Shown here in pieces: positions 49,258 to 57,033 of a stretch of 64,000 nucleotides of DNA (position 1 is the stretch's first letter; each line of letters begins with the position of its first letter). Made by a program: the position numbers and the translations under genes. The stretch covers positions 248,001-312,000 of the forward strand of contig NZ_UYYD01000002.1 of the NCBI RefSeq assembly GCF_900625105.1, in the 5' to 3' direction. The notes under the pieces were generated by a model. The model was given only the letters and a program-made list of their open reading frames with translations. It was not told the DNA's origin and did no database searches. The stretch is from Agathobaculum sp. Marseille-P7918. GTDB lineage: Bacteria > Bacillota > Clostridia > Oscillospirales > Butyricicoccaceae.

Positions 49258-50256
49258 CTATCTCTGCTGTTGTTTTTTCAGCAGGCGGATATCGTCGCCG
49301 AAAAAGCGCAGCGACACGAACTCGCCCAGCAGGCGGGACGCCACGGCGGGCGAATATTTCTCACTCAGTGCCTCGGGCGGCAGGTTGGTGTTGACGATCA
49401 TCGGCCGCCCGGCCATCAGGCGGTTGTTGATGAGGTTATACAGTGCGGACACGGTGAACGCCGTGCCCATCTCCGTGCCCATATCGTCGATGATGAGCAG
49501 GTCGGCCCGCTCGTAGCGCGCGGCGCGCTCGGCGGCCTCCTCGCCGTTGCCGTTGCCGAATTTGATCGTCTCATACGCTGCGACAATGTTGATCGCGGTG
49601 TCATACGCGACCGAAAAGCCGCGCGCCGCCACCGCCTCGGCGATGCACGAGGACAAAAAAGTCTTGCCCAGACCGGTCGAACCGTACAGCAGCAGATTGG
49701 GCGAATGTTTGCCGAATTTTTCGGCATACGCCTTGCACTCGTCCAGATTGTACTCCATGTTCTCCCGCGGGGACAGCCCCAGCCGCTTGTCCGGCCGGGT
49801 GGAATAATAGTCCATGCGGAAATGCGCGAAATTCTGGTCGCGGATGGGCAGCACCGCGGACAGCTGCTCGCGCAGCAGCTTGGCATACCGCTCTTTGACG
49901 CAGTCGCAGGTCGCGCTGCCCGCGTAACCCGTGTCGCCGCACTTTACGCACAGCGGTTTTTCGGTCAGATAATCCTCCGGCAGACCCATGCCGCGCAGCA
50001 GCCCGGCGCGCTCGGCCTGCAATTCCAGATTGTGCGCGCGCAGGCCCTCGATGGCGGCCGTCGGATCACCGCCCGTATTGAGCGCCGCGCGCAGAACCGA
50101 CGCTGCCGTCTGCGACAGCGTGCGGTCGATCGCACGGATGCGCGGCTCGCGCGCATATACCTCGCGCCGCCGCTCCTCAAACGCATCGCTGCGCGCCGCG
50201 CGCTCGCGTTCCAGCTCGCGCCGCGCCTCGGCCAACAGTTTTTTATCGTATGCCAT
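49258..50256 (-). CDS. dnaC: DnaC/DnaI-like helicase loader ATPase
   Basis: A 332-residue AAA+ protein that loads the replicative helicase. The N-terminal part is helical and basic, with a zinc-like CVKCGDTGYAGSATCDC. The ATPase has Walker A LLYGSTGLGKTFLSS, Walker B LLIIDDMGTEMG, sensor-1 MIVNTNLPP, and SRLLGEFVSLRF. Such N-terminal Cys clusters are usual in Clostridia DnaC. It is 3 bases from the DnaD-like gene and would work with it at replication initiation or restart. Confidence 0.93.
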   Translation of the reverse strand: MAYDKKLLAEARRELERERAARSDAFEERRREVYAREPRIRAIDRTLSQTAASVLRAALNTGGDPTAAIEGLRAHNLELQAERAGLLRGMGLPEDYLTEKPLCVKCGDTGYAGSATCDCVKERYAKLLREQLSAVLPIRDQNFAHFRMDYYSTRPDKRLGLSPRENMEYNLDECKAYAEKFGKHSPNLLLYGSTGLGKTFLSSCIAEAVAARGFSVAYDTAINIVAAYETIKFGNGNGEEAAERAARYERADLLIIDDMGTEMGTAFTVSALYNLINNRLMAGRPMIVNTNLPPEALSEKYSPAVASRLLGEFVSLRFFGDDIRLLKKQQQR

Positions 50257-50259
50257 GGT

Positions 50260-51186
50260 TTATTCCTCCGTTTTGCGGCGGTGGCTGCGCACGCGCGCCG
50301 CCCAGTCCTGCTCCCACGCGGCCAGCGTGCCCGGATCGGTCGGCTGCGCCGGAGTCTGCCCGACGGCCGCGCGCGTCTCGGGCTCGAGCGCGGTGATCTC
50401 GCTGACCGTATGTACGCCCGCCTCGTCCCAGCGGCGCAGGATGCCGAGCGTGTAGTCCAGACTCTTATGCCCCTGCTGCTTGTCCGTGCGCCGCACCGCC
50501 AGTGCGATCGCCTCGGGCGGGAAGCCGTGCGCCAGCGCAAAGCGGCACACGCGCTGCGCCTTGGGTGCAGGCTGCGCCGGATCGGCGCCGAGCGCCTTGT
50601 ACACCGCCTCGCTCAGCGGCTTTTCGTTTGCCTTGCGTGCCAGATACTGCTGCGCCTGCTGCGCGCTCACCACGCCCATATCCGCCCACAGATAGGCCTC
50701 GCGCCGGATATCGGCCAGCCGCACCACGCCTTTTTCGCCCTTGAGATAGCTGAGCAGCTCGATGATCGCCCCCGCCGACAGGCCGAGGTGGTCATAGGCC
50801 GTCAGCAGGCAGCGCAGCTGCCCCTCGGTCAGCGTGCGGCCGAGCACACCCTCCGCGCTCTCGCAGACCGCGGCAAACTTGTGGTCGTCCAGCCGCGCGC
50901 GGCGCAGCTCGTCGGCCGTATACTGCGGCGCGTCCGCAGGCTTGTCCTCCTGCGGCGGTGCGGCGGGCGTGATCAGCCCGTTGAGCGTGAAGGCCGCGCG
51001 CTCATACCGCTCCTGCGGCAGATGCAGCGCACGCGCGGCGGTTTTCCCGTCCGCGCTGCCGTGCCGCAGGACGTAAAGATAGAGCAGCGCCGCGTCGCCG
51101 TCCGCGGCGGCGATCAGCTTGTCCAGCATGTCGCAGCGCGCCACGCGCAACTCGCCCTCGGGGAGCGAAACGGAGGTCTGGGCCAT
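50260..51186 (-). CDS. DnaD-domain replication initiation protein
   Basis: A 308-residue DnaD/DnaB-like protein. Two DnaD-type C-terminal domains can be seen: GRTLTEGQLRCLLTAYDHLGLSAGAIIELLSYL (first, about 125-160, read in parts) and AHGFPPEAIALAVRRTDKQQGHKSLDYTLGIL in the second. The N-terminal DDBH1-like part is short. Such proteins act with DnaC-like loaders. ATG at 51186 lies after AAAGGAAA, and a consensus promoter is 35 bases up. Confidence 0.85.
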   Translation of the reverse strand: MAQTSVSLPEGELRVARCDMLDKLIAAADGDAALLYLYVLRHGSADGKTAARALHLPQERYERAAFTLNGLITPAAPPQEDKPADAPQYTADELRRARLDDHKFAAVCESAEGVLGRTLTEGQLRCLLTAYDHLGLSAGAIIELLSYLKGEKGVVRLADIRREAYLWADMGVVSAQQAQQYLARKANEKPLSEAVYKALGADPAQPAPKAQRVCRFALAHGFPPEAIALAVRRTDKQQGHKSLDYTLGILRRWDEAGVHTVSEITALEPETRAAVGQTPAQPTDPGTLAAWEQDWAARVRSHRRKTEE

Positions 51187-51220
51187 CGGTTCATTTCCTT
51201 TCCAAATGGGATTGGCTTTT

Positions 51221-51249
51221 ATTATAACACAGCCCGCACAGCCGGGCAA
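51221..51249 (-). promoter_or_regulatory. Promoter for dnaD/dnaC genes
   Basis: TTGCCC (51249-51244), a 17-bp spacer and TATAAT (51226-51221) with TGT in front on the minus strand. Confidence 0.78.
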
Positions 51250-51304
51250 ATGGAAAAGGACGGGACGCAGGACGTGATATTTTGCACGCGCTGCGCGCGG
51301 GCAG

Positions 51305-51336
51305 AAAAAAGGCGGGACATGCGCCTGCCTTTTTTC
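51305..51336 (-). terminator. pnp terminator
   Basis: GGCAGG/CCTGCC-type stem flanked by A6 and T6 (minus strand: AAAAAAGGCAGG then CCCGCCTTTTTT with one G-T pair). Confidence 0.82.
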
Positions 51337-51351
51337 CCAAACAGCAAAACG

Positions 51352-51451
51352 GCGCAGGAATCAAAATTCCTGCGCTGCTTTGCTGCAATAGGCATTCCCA
51401 GCCGCAGGCTGGCGATGCCGTTTGTCGTTTCAAGCTGTACGCTTGAAACGA
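51352..51451 (-). repeat. Multi-hairpin element after pnp
   Basis: Three hairpins: TCGTTTCAAGC/GCTTGAAACGA (51425-51451), GGCAT/ATGCC with inner CAGCC/GGCTG around GCA (51391-51419), and GCGCAGGAAT/ATTCCTGCGC (51352-51375). The TGC loop on the minus strand is as in module C of copies 2 and 4. It follows pnp and precedes its terminator. Confidence 0.6.
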
Positions 51452-51454
51452 AGA

Positions 51455-53578
51455 TTACTTGATCTTCTCTTCCGGCTTGACGTCCTTCATGGACAGGTTG
51501 ACGCGGCCCTTGTCGTCGATCTCCATGACCTTGACCCAGACCATGTCGCCTTCCTTGACGGCGTCCTCCACCTTTTCGATGCGGTGGTCGGCCATCTTGG
51601 AAATGTGCACCATGCCGTCCTTGCCCGGCAGCAGGTTGACGAACGCGCCGAAGTTCATCAGGCGCACGACCTTGCCGTAGTAGATTTCGCCCGGCTCGGG
51701 CTCCTTGACGATCGCTTCGATCATCTTCTTGGCCTTCTCCGCGTCGGAAGCCTTGACCGCCGCGATGGTGACCGTGCCGTCGTCCTCGATGTCAACCTTG
51801 GCGCCGGACTCGGCCACGATGTTCTGGATCACGCTGCCGCCCTTGCCGATGACCTCACGGATCTTGTCCGGATGGATGTGCATGGTGGTCATCTTGGGCG
51901 CCCACTCGGATACGTCCGCACGAGGCTCCGGAATGGCCTTGAGCATGATCTCATCCAGGATGCCGTAACGTGCCACGCGGCACTTCTCGAACGCCTGCTT
52001 GATGATGTTCGGGGTCAGACCATCGACCTTGATATCAACCTGAATGGCCGTGATGCCCTTCTTGGTGCCGGCAACCTTGAAGTCCATGTCGCCGTAGAAG
52101 TCCTCAACGCCCTGAATATCGGTGAAGGTGGTCTCCTGACCGCCGTCGGTGATCAGGCCGCAGGAAATACCCGCAACCGGCGCCTTGATCGGCACACCGG
52201 CGTCCATCAGCGCGAGGGTGGAACCGCAGACCGAACCCTGCGAGGTAGAACCGTTGGAGGAAATGACCTCGGAAACCAGACGCAGCGCATACGGGAACTC
52301 GCTGACCGGCGGGATGACCGGCAGCAGCGCGCGCTCGGCGAGCGCACCATGGCCGATCTCACGACGGCCGGGGCTGCGGGACGGACGGGTTTCGCCGACC
52401 GAGAAGGACGGGAAGTTGTAGTGGTGGATATAGCGCTTTTCCTTCTCCTCGAAGATGGTGTCCAGCTCCTGCGCATCGCCCAGCGTGCCCAGCGTGCACA
52501 GCGTCAGCACCTGGGTCTGGCCGCGGGTGAACATACCCGAACCGTGAACGCGCGGCAGCACATGCACTTCGGCAGCCAGCGGACGGACTTCCTCCATGCC
52601 GCGGCCGTCCACGCGCTTGCCGTTTGCCAGCCAGCGGCGCACGATCTTCTTCTGCAGCTTGTCCACGCACTCGGAAAGGTTCGCGCCATGCTCTTCCTTG
52701 TATTCGTCAGAAAGCGTCGCCTCGAACGCATCGACGATCTCGCGCACGCCCGCGTCGCGGACGGTCTTGTCGTCGGTGTCCATGGCGACCTCAAACTTGT
52801 CGTTGCACTCGGCCTCGAGCTTGTCGAACAGCTCGTGGTCGATGTCGTGATGCTCGTACTCGAACTTCGGCTTGCCGATCTCGTCCTTGATGCCCTGGAT
52901 GAACGCGCAGATCTTCTTGAGTTCCTCGTGCGCCTCCATGAGTGCGTTGAACATATCGTCCTCGGGCACTTCCTTCGCGCCCGCTTCGATCATGACGATC
53001 TTGTCCTTGGTCGCGCACAGGGTAACGTCCATCTCGGACTGCTTACGCTGCTCGCTCGTCGGGTTGATGATGGTCTTGCCGTCGATGATGCCGACCTGGC
53101 AGCCCGCAACGACGTAGTCGAACGGGATGTCCGAGATTGAAACCGCGATGGACGCGCCCAGCAGGCCGACCACCTCGGGGGAGTTGTCATAATCGTTTTC
53201 CAGCACCGTGCAGACGATGGAAACGTCGTTGCGCAGGTCCTTCGGGAACAGCGGACGCATCGGGCGGTCGATCTGGCGGGACGCGAGGATCGCGCGTTCG
53301 CTCGGACGGCCCTCGCGGCGCATGAAGCTGCCCGGGATGCGGCCTACCGCATACAGACGCTCTTCAAAATCGACCGAGAGCGGGAAAAAGTCGATGCCGT
53401 CGCGCGGCTTGGCCGATGCGGTCGCGGTGACCAGCACGGCGGTGTCGCCGTAGCGCACCAGGCACGAGCCGTTGGCCAGCTGGGCCATCTTGCCGGTTTC
53501 GACGGTCAGCTTGCGGCCGGCGATCTCGGTTTCAAAAACGCGGTAGTTTTTGAAGTCAAAGGGATTGATGTTTGCCAT
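51455..53578 (-). CDS. pnp: Polynucleotide phosphorylase
   Basis: 3'-5' exoribonuclease that uses phosphate to degrade RNA. The 707-residue protein has two RNase PH domains, for example LVTATASAKPRDGIDFFPL, RIPGSFMRREGRPSERAIL (first) and GSGMFTRGQTQVLTLCTLG, DIQGVEDFYGDMDFKVAGTKKGITAIQVDIK (second, active site Asp), then KH (IREVIGKGGSVIQNIV) and S1 (GEIYYGKVVRLMNFGAFVNLLPG), seen as separate blocks. ATG at 53578 follows AAAAGGAGG. It is downstream of rpsO, the usual order, separated by a partial terminator and a structured leader. Confidence 0.98.
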   Translation of the reverse strand: MANINPFDFKNYRVFETEIAGRKLTVETGKMAQLANGSCLVRYGDTAVLVTATASAKPRDGIDFFPLSVDFEERLYAVGRIPGSFMRREGRPSERAILASRQIDRPMRPLFPKDLRNDVSIVCTVLENDYDNSPEVVGLLGASIAVSISDIPFDYVVAGCQVGIIDGKTIINPTSEQRKQSEMDVTLCATKDKIVMIEAGAKEVPEDDMFNALMEAHEELKKICAFIQGIKDEIGKPKFEYEHHDIDHELFDKLEAECNDKFEVAMDTDDKTVRDAGVREIVDAFEATLSDEYKEEHGANLSECVDKLQKKIVRRWLANGKRVDGRGMEEVRPLAAEVHVLPRVHGSGMFTRGQTQVLTLCTLGTLGDAQELDTIFEEKEKRYIHHYNFPSFSVGETRPSRSPGRREIGHGALAERALLPVIPPVSEFPYALRLVSEVISSNGSTSQGSVCGSTLALMDAGVPIKAPVAGISCGLITDGGQETTFTDIQGVEDFYGDMDFKVAGTKKGITAIQVDIKVDGLTPNIIKQAFEKCRVARYGILDEIMLKAIPEPRADVSEWAPKMTTMHIHPDKIREVIGKGGSVIQNIVAESGAKVDIEDDGTVTIAAVKASDAEKAKKMIEAIVKEPEPGEIYYGKVVRLMNFGAFVNLLPGKDGMVHISKMADHRIEKVEDAVKEGDMVWVKVMEIDDKGRVNLSMKDVKPEEKIK

Positions 53579-53603
53579 GTTTTGTCCTCCTTTTTTGTGT
53601 TGC

Positions 53604-53697
53604 GGAGGGCGGCGCATCACTTTTTTAGCACTTGAAGCAAAAACGGGCAAAGGCCGTTCCGTTCCTCCTTCAACTGCTAAAAAGCGGTTTTGCCGCC
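53604..53697 (-). promoter_or_regulatory. Structured pnp 5' leader
   Basis: An outer stem GGCGGC/GCCGCC (53608-53613 with 53692-53697) and a long inner stem: CTTTTTAGCAGTTGAAG pairs with CTTCAAGTGCTAAAAAAG (53684-53668 with 53637-53620, minus strand). This double-stranded leader just before the ribosome site could be a site for autocontrol through an endonuclease, as known for pnp in enterobacteria; that is an analogy. Confidence 0.6.
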
Positions 53698-53717
53698 TTC
53701 CTTTGGAAAACAGAAAC

Positions 53718-53738
53718 AGGGGAGCAGACTGCTCCCCT
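53718..53738 (-). terminator. Partial terminator between rpsO and pnp
   Basis: AGGGGAGC and GCTCCCCT around five bases, followed on the minus strand by TGTTTCTGTTTT. The weak tail allows readthrough into pnp. Confidence 0.75.
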
Positions 53739-53753
53739 ATTTGCTTGTTCTTC

Positions 53754-54020
53754 TTACTTACGGATGCCGAGCTTGGCGATCAGCGCACGGTAGCGGTTGA
53801 TGTCCTTCTTCTGCAGGTAAGCCAGCATGGAACGGCGCTGGCCGACCATCTTGAGCAGGCCGCGGCGGGAGTGGTTGTCCTTCTTGTGGACCTTCAGGTG
53901 CTCGGTGAGCTCCTGAATGCGCGCGGTCAGGATCGCTACCTGAACCTCCGGAGAACCGGTGTCGGTTGCGTGGATGCGGTTTGCCTCGATAACGGCAGTC
54001 TTTTCTTCCTTACGGATCAT
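53754..54020 (-). CDS. rpsO: 30S ribosomal protein S15
   Basis: Primary 16S rRNA-binding protein, 88 residues. Full family sequence: [54 protein letters not shown] and [13 protein letters not shown] use ATG at 54020, which gives the canonical MIRKEEK start and places AGGTG 9 bases up; the earlier GTG lies within the ribosome site. The transcript has a leader of about 120 bases, and S15 in many bacteria represses its own mRNA through such leaders. Confidence 0.98.
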   Translation of the reverse strand: MIRKEEKTAVIEANRIHATDTGSPEVQVAILTARIQELTEHLKVHKKDNHSRRGLLKMVGQRRSMLAYLQKKDINRYRALIAKLGIRK

Positions 54021-54146
54021 GATGTGTTTCACCTTTCAAATGATATTTTTTTACTTACCCACAGGCTGGGCTGCGGCTGGTGAAATGGGCACGGTAGGGA
54101 CGCACCCGGAAGTCCGGCAGCTAAGCGCGGGGCGAAAGCACAATAT

Positions 54147-54175
54147 ATGATACCATGACCGAACGAATTTGTAAA
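54147..54175 (-). promoter_or_regulatory. rpsO promoter
   Basis: TTTACA (54175-54170), a 17-bp spacer, and TATCAT (54152-54147) with TGG in front on the minus strand. Confidence 0.85.
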
Positions 54176-54309
54176 GTAATTTCTGCTTTTTTATTTACTT
54201 TGCCGCATTTTCGCACTTTTCTTTGGCCATTTTGTCGAATTGTACAATTATGAATAAATTGTGAACGAGATTTTGTCGATTTTTCATCTTGTCCCAACAA
54301 CTTTTCCAG

Positions 54310-54434
54310 TGCTATAATTCTACCATCATCGGTGGACAGCTGAACATCCTTTCGCTTGAAGCCGTTTTTATTTATTGCTAAAGACACGCGACGGGGCGGT
54401 GCAATAGCGCGGCCTGATGTCGCGTTCTTTTTTT
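54310..54434 (+). ncRNA. Candidate orphan small RNA
   Basis: A perfect extended -10 TGCTATAAT (54310-54318) with weak TTGTCC 18 bp upstream, on the + strand in the 488-base gap between rpsO and the sigma-like gene. A terminator-like ACGCGAC/GTCGCGT with TCTTTTTTT ends at 54434. No + strand coding frame with a ribosome site is present. The product would be about 110 nt (start near 54325). I match it to no known RNA family. Confidence 0.5.
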
Positions 54435-54445
54435 GCTTTCCGCCG

Positions 54446-54482
54446 CGCCTCCGGGACATTTTGCCGCCGGAGGCGTTTTTTT
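54446..54482 (+). terminator. Second strong terminator, + strand
   Basis: CGCCTCCGG (54446-54454), CCGGAGGCG (54467-54475), then seven T. Only the + strand has the T run, so it serves a + transcript, not the minus gene at 54521. Confidence 0.85.
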
Positions 54483-54520
54483 ATGCCTGTCCGGCGCACA
54501 CTGAAAAGAGAGCGCTGCCG

Positions 54521-54838
54521 CTACGCAAACTCGTTGCTGCGCAGCTCCAGATTATAGGCCAGCAGCACGCGCAGCCGCTTTTTGCCGCGCGTCAGATGGC
54601 GCGACACCGCTGACTGGCTGATACCCAGCTGATAGGAGATCTCCTTGCCGGACAGTCCTTCCACCTCGCTCAGCCACAGAACCTGATACTGCCGCGCGGT
54701 CAGCTGCTCGCGCAGGGCATGGAAAAACGCCTCGCGGAACTTGGCGCGGAACGCGCTGTCGTCCGCCCCGATCTCCGCCAGATACCGCTCGTACGCCGCG
54801 CGGTCCGCCGCTCCTTCAGACAGCCTTTCTGTTCTCAT
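54521..54838 (-). CDS. Sigma-70 region 4-type DNA-binding protein
   Basis: A 105-residue protein made of a helical start and a sigma region-4 helix-turn-helix: LTARQYQVLWLSEVEGLSGKEISYQLGISQSAVSRHLTRGKKRL, seen here as TARQYQVLWLSEVEGLSG and ISYQLGISQSAVSRHL. No region 2 is present, so it is not a complete sigma factor; it may pair with the small protein encoded just upstream (23-base overlap) or act alone as a regulator. ATG at 54838 lies after GGAGGAAACGG. The operon promoter carries a LexA-type SOS box. Confidence 0.82.
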   Translation of the reverse strand: MRTERLSEGAADRAAYERYLAEIGADDSAFRAKFREAFFHALREQLTARQYQVLWLSEVEGLSGKEISYQLGISQSAVSRHLTRGKKRLRVLLAYNLELRSNEFA

Positions 54839-55052
54839 GTCCGTTTCCTCCTTTGTCATAGTAGTGTTCCAGCACAAAGGCCGTTTTGCGGCTTTCGTTG
54901 ATCAGCACCTGCAAACAGTTGATGCGCCGTTTGAGACGGTATTTGACCTCGTTCTGTTTCGCGCGGCGCCGCGCTGCCTGCAACAGCTTCAGGCGCAGCT
55001 CCAGAAGCGCCGTGTTGGACCGGTACTCCCTTGCCATTTCTTGCAGCTGCAT
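54816..55052 (-). CDS. Small helical protein, unknown function
   Basis: A 78-residue basic, helical protein (LLELRLKLLQAARRRAK, EVKYRLKRRINCLQVLINESRKT, and FVLEHYYDK). I do not recognise a family. The heptad-like pattern suggests a coiled coil. It overlaps the sigma region-4 gene, so the two may form a split regulator. ATG at 55052 follows AAGGAGGAAGG. It is the first gene after the SOS-type operator. Confidence 0.7.
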   Translation of the reverse strand: MQLQEMAREYRSNTALLELRLKLLQAARRRAKQNEVKYRLKRRINCLQVLINESRKTAFVLEHYYDKGGNGHENRKAV

Positions 55053-55073
55053 GTCCTTCCTCCTTGCAATTAT

Positions 55074-55131
55074 CGAACATTTGTTCGTATTTCTTGATTC
55101 ACATAATACTACATATTGGAAATGATGTCAA
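55074..55131 (-). promoter_or_regulatory. SOS (LexA) box and promoter
   Basis: TTGACA (55131-55126), a 17-bp spacer, and TATTAT (55108-55103), a near-consensus promoter. CGAACAAATGTTCG (55087-55074) starts 15 bases after the -10 box and matches the Gram-positive LexA operator CGAAC-N4-GTTCG on both arms. LexA there would block elongation from the start site. Confidence 0.85.
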
Positions 55132-55171
55132 CATCAGCCTACATTTGGTGTGCTATCAATCTTTTTACCCA

Positions 55172-55179
55172 CATATACT
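55172..55179 (+). promoter_or_regulatory. Possible sigma-E-type -10 for spoIID
   Basis: CATATACT resembles the sporulation sigma-E -10 (CATACAnT) and ends 9 bases before AAAGGAGG. The -35 match (near TGCTATC) is poor. Confidence 0.4.
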
Positions 55180-55203
55180 GGGAGAAGAAAGGAGGCATCG
55201 GAC

Positions 55204-56172
55204 ATGCGCAGACTGCTGCTGACCGGCAGCGCGCTCGTGCTGGCGCTTTATCTGATCCCCGCGGCGCTGCTGCTCGGCGGCCGGGCGGAAACCGTCGATG
55301 CCGCGACCGCTTCCGTCCCCGTTCAGAACACTGCCGCCCCCACCGGCGACTACTCCACCGTGACCGTCTCGATCGACGGCACGCCGACCGAGCTGCCGCT
55401 CGAAACCTATGTCGCGGGCGTGGTCGCAGCGGAGATCTCCAATGATTTTCCGATCGACGCGATCCGCGCGCAGGCGGTTGCCGCGCGCACCTACGCGGTT
55501 TACAAAATGGCTTCCGGCCGTCCGGACGCGCACCCCGACGCCGACGTCTGCGACGACTTCCACCACTGCGCCGCCTACCGCGATATCGCGGTCGAGACCG
55601 CGGCGGGCAATGACCTTGCGCGCGTGCAGCAGGCCGTGCAGGACACCGAGGGCGAGATCCTGACCTATGACGGCGCGCCGATCGCGGCGGTATTCCACTG
55701 CGTCAGCGGGCCGCGCACCGAAGCCGCCCTCGACGTGTGGGGCGAGGACGTGCCCTATCTGCAAAGCGTGGTCAGCCCGGGCGGTACGGCCTATGACGGC
55801 TATGAAGCGGCGGTGACCGTGTCCGCGGACGAATTTCGTCAAAAAGTCGCGGATGCGTTTCCGGCGGCGGACGTATCCGGCGCGCCAAGCGAGTGGTTCA
55901 AAGCCTCGACCCGGTCGGATGCGGGCGGCGTCATCACGGTCAAACTCGGCGGCGTGACCGTCGAGGGCACGGATGTGCGCGAGCTGTTCGGCCTGCAATC
56001 GACCAACTTCACCATCACCACCACGGACGACAGCATCACCTTCCACACCATCGGCTACGGCCACGGCGTCGGCCTGTCGCAGTACGGCGCCAAGTATATG
56101 GCCGAGCAAGGGGCGGATTATGCGGAAATTTTGGCGCATTATTATCCGAATACCGTGCTGACCCATGTATAA
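55204..56172 (+). CDS. spoIID: Stage II sporulation protein D, peptidoglycan lytic transglycosylase
   Basis: Mother-cell enzyme that cuts glycan strands during engulfment of the forespore. The 322-residue protein has an N-terminal membrane helix (LLLTGSALVLALYLIPAALLL), the catalytic Glu77 in VVAAEISNDFPIDAIRAQAVAART (blocks VVAAEISNDF and IRAQAVAARTYA), the zinc site with CDDFHHCAAY and HCVSGPRTE, and the C-terminal GYGHGVGLSQYGAKYMAEQG block. ATG at 55204 has AAAGGAGG 8 bases up. It is followed by the SpoIIQ-like gene, as in many Clostridia. Confidence 0.95.
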   Translation: MRRLLLTGSALVLALYLIPAALLLGGRAETVDAATASVPVQNTAAPTGDYSTVTVSIDGTPTELPLETYVAGVVAAEISNDFPIDAIRAQAVAARTYAVYKMASGRPDAHPDADVCDDFHHCAAYRDIAVETAAGNDLARVQQAVQDTEGEILTYDGAPIAAVFHCVSGPRTEAALDVWGEDVPYLQSVVSPGGTAYDGYEAAVTVSADEFRQKVADAFPAADVSGAPSEWFKASTRSDAGGVITVKLGGVTVEGTDVRELFGLQSTNFTITTTDDSITFHTIGYGHGVGLSQYGAKYMAEQGADYAEILAHYYPNTVLTHV

Positions 56173-56218
56173 ACCCTTTCCTCCGCGGCCATACTGGAGA
56201 AAACGGAGGTAAAGGGAT

Positions 56219-56968
56219 ATGAAACAATATCATTCCAAACATACCGCAGTCCTTTCGACCCGCGGCTTTTACACCATCCTGACCGTCTGCGCGCTCATTA
56301 TCGCGGCGTCCGCGTGGGTGCTCTGGTCGGACGCGACCGCGCCCGCCGAGGACGAGACGCAGGCCAGCCTGCCCATCGTCACGCCCGCGGAATCCCTGCC
56401 CGACCTGAGCGAGGATACGCCGGTGCTGAGCGAAGAGACGGGCGACGCGGACGAGCCGGATGCCGATCAAGAACCGGACGGCGCCGCGCCTGAGCAGGCG
56501 GATGACACCGCCGCAGAAACCGCGCCCGCGCCCGTCGAGACGGTTTCCGCGCCCATCTATGTGCGTCCGGTCGCCGGCGCGGTGATCACGCCGTTTTCCG
56601 GCGATGAGCTGCTGTTCCAGCCGACCTTCGGCGACTGGCGCGTGCACACCGGCACGGACTTCGCCGCCGAAGCCGGGGAAACCGTGCTCGCGCTGACCGA
56701 CGGCACGGTGCAGCAGGTGGTCGAGGACGGTCTGTACGGCACATGCGTCACGCTCTCGCATGACGCCGACCTGACCTCAACCTATTGCGGCATCACGGAC
56801 GTGCGCGTCGCGGAGGGACAGGCCGTCGCCGCGGGCGAAGCGATCGGCACGGTCGCGGAAACCATCGACGCGGAAGCCGCGCTCGGCCCGCACCTGCATG
56901 TCGAGGCCGCCCGCGCGGGCACGCCGGTCGATGTGCTCGAGCTGCTGGGCGAAAGCGAAATCGAATAA
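56219..56968 (+). CDS. spoIIQ: SpoIIQ-like LytM (M23) endopeptidase
   Basis: Forespore membrane protein that forms a channel with SpoIIIAH in engulfment. The 249-residue chain has one membrane helix (GFYTILTVCALIIAASAWVLW), an acidic Pro/Glu/Asp-rich linker (about 45-110), and an M23 domain with HTGTDFAAEAGE (first metal His/Asp) and HLHVEA (second His pair). The zinc ligands are kept, as in Clostridioides difficile, and unlike Bacillus. GGAGG lies 9 bases before ATG at 56219. Position after spoIID supports the role. Confidence 0.9.
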   Translation: MKQYHSKHTAVLSTRGFYTILTVCALIIAASAWVLWSDATAPAEDETQASLPIVTPAESLPDLSEDTPVLSEETGDADEPDADQEPDGAAPEQADDTAAETAPAPVETVSAPIYVRPVAGAVITPFSGDELLFQPTFGDWRVHTGTDFAAEAGETVLALTDGTVQQVVEDGLYGTCVTLSHDADLTSTYCGITDVRVAEGQAVAAGEAIGTVAETIDAEAALGPHLHVEAARAGTPVDVLELLGESEIE

Positions 56969-56982
56969 TACCGCAAAACGCA

Positions 56983-57016
56983 GCAAAGCCGCTGGACAAA
57001 AGTCCAGCGGCTTTGC
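56983..57016. terminator. Hairpin terminator, spoIIQ/lipoprotein
   Basis: Perfect 15-bp arms GCAAAGCCGCTGGAC and GTCCAGCGGCTTTGC around AAAA, between convergent genes. Confidence 0.78.
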
Positions 57017-57033
57017 GCGCTTGTATGTTGTTG

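Noticed and set aside
54249-54265. TTCACA-N5-TTCATA pair (minus strand) as another OmpR-type box
   Set aside because: No -10 box at 20-22 bp and no third hexamer. It lies between the rpsO promoter and the orphan RNA; probably chance in AT-rich DNA.
54121-54459. 112-codon minus open frame over the rpsO promoter
   Set aside because: It overlaps the rpsO promoter and two terminators, has no ribosome site and no recognised domain.
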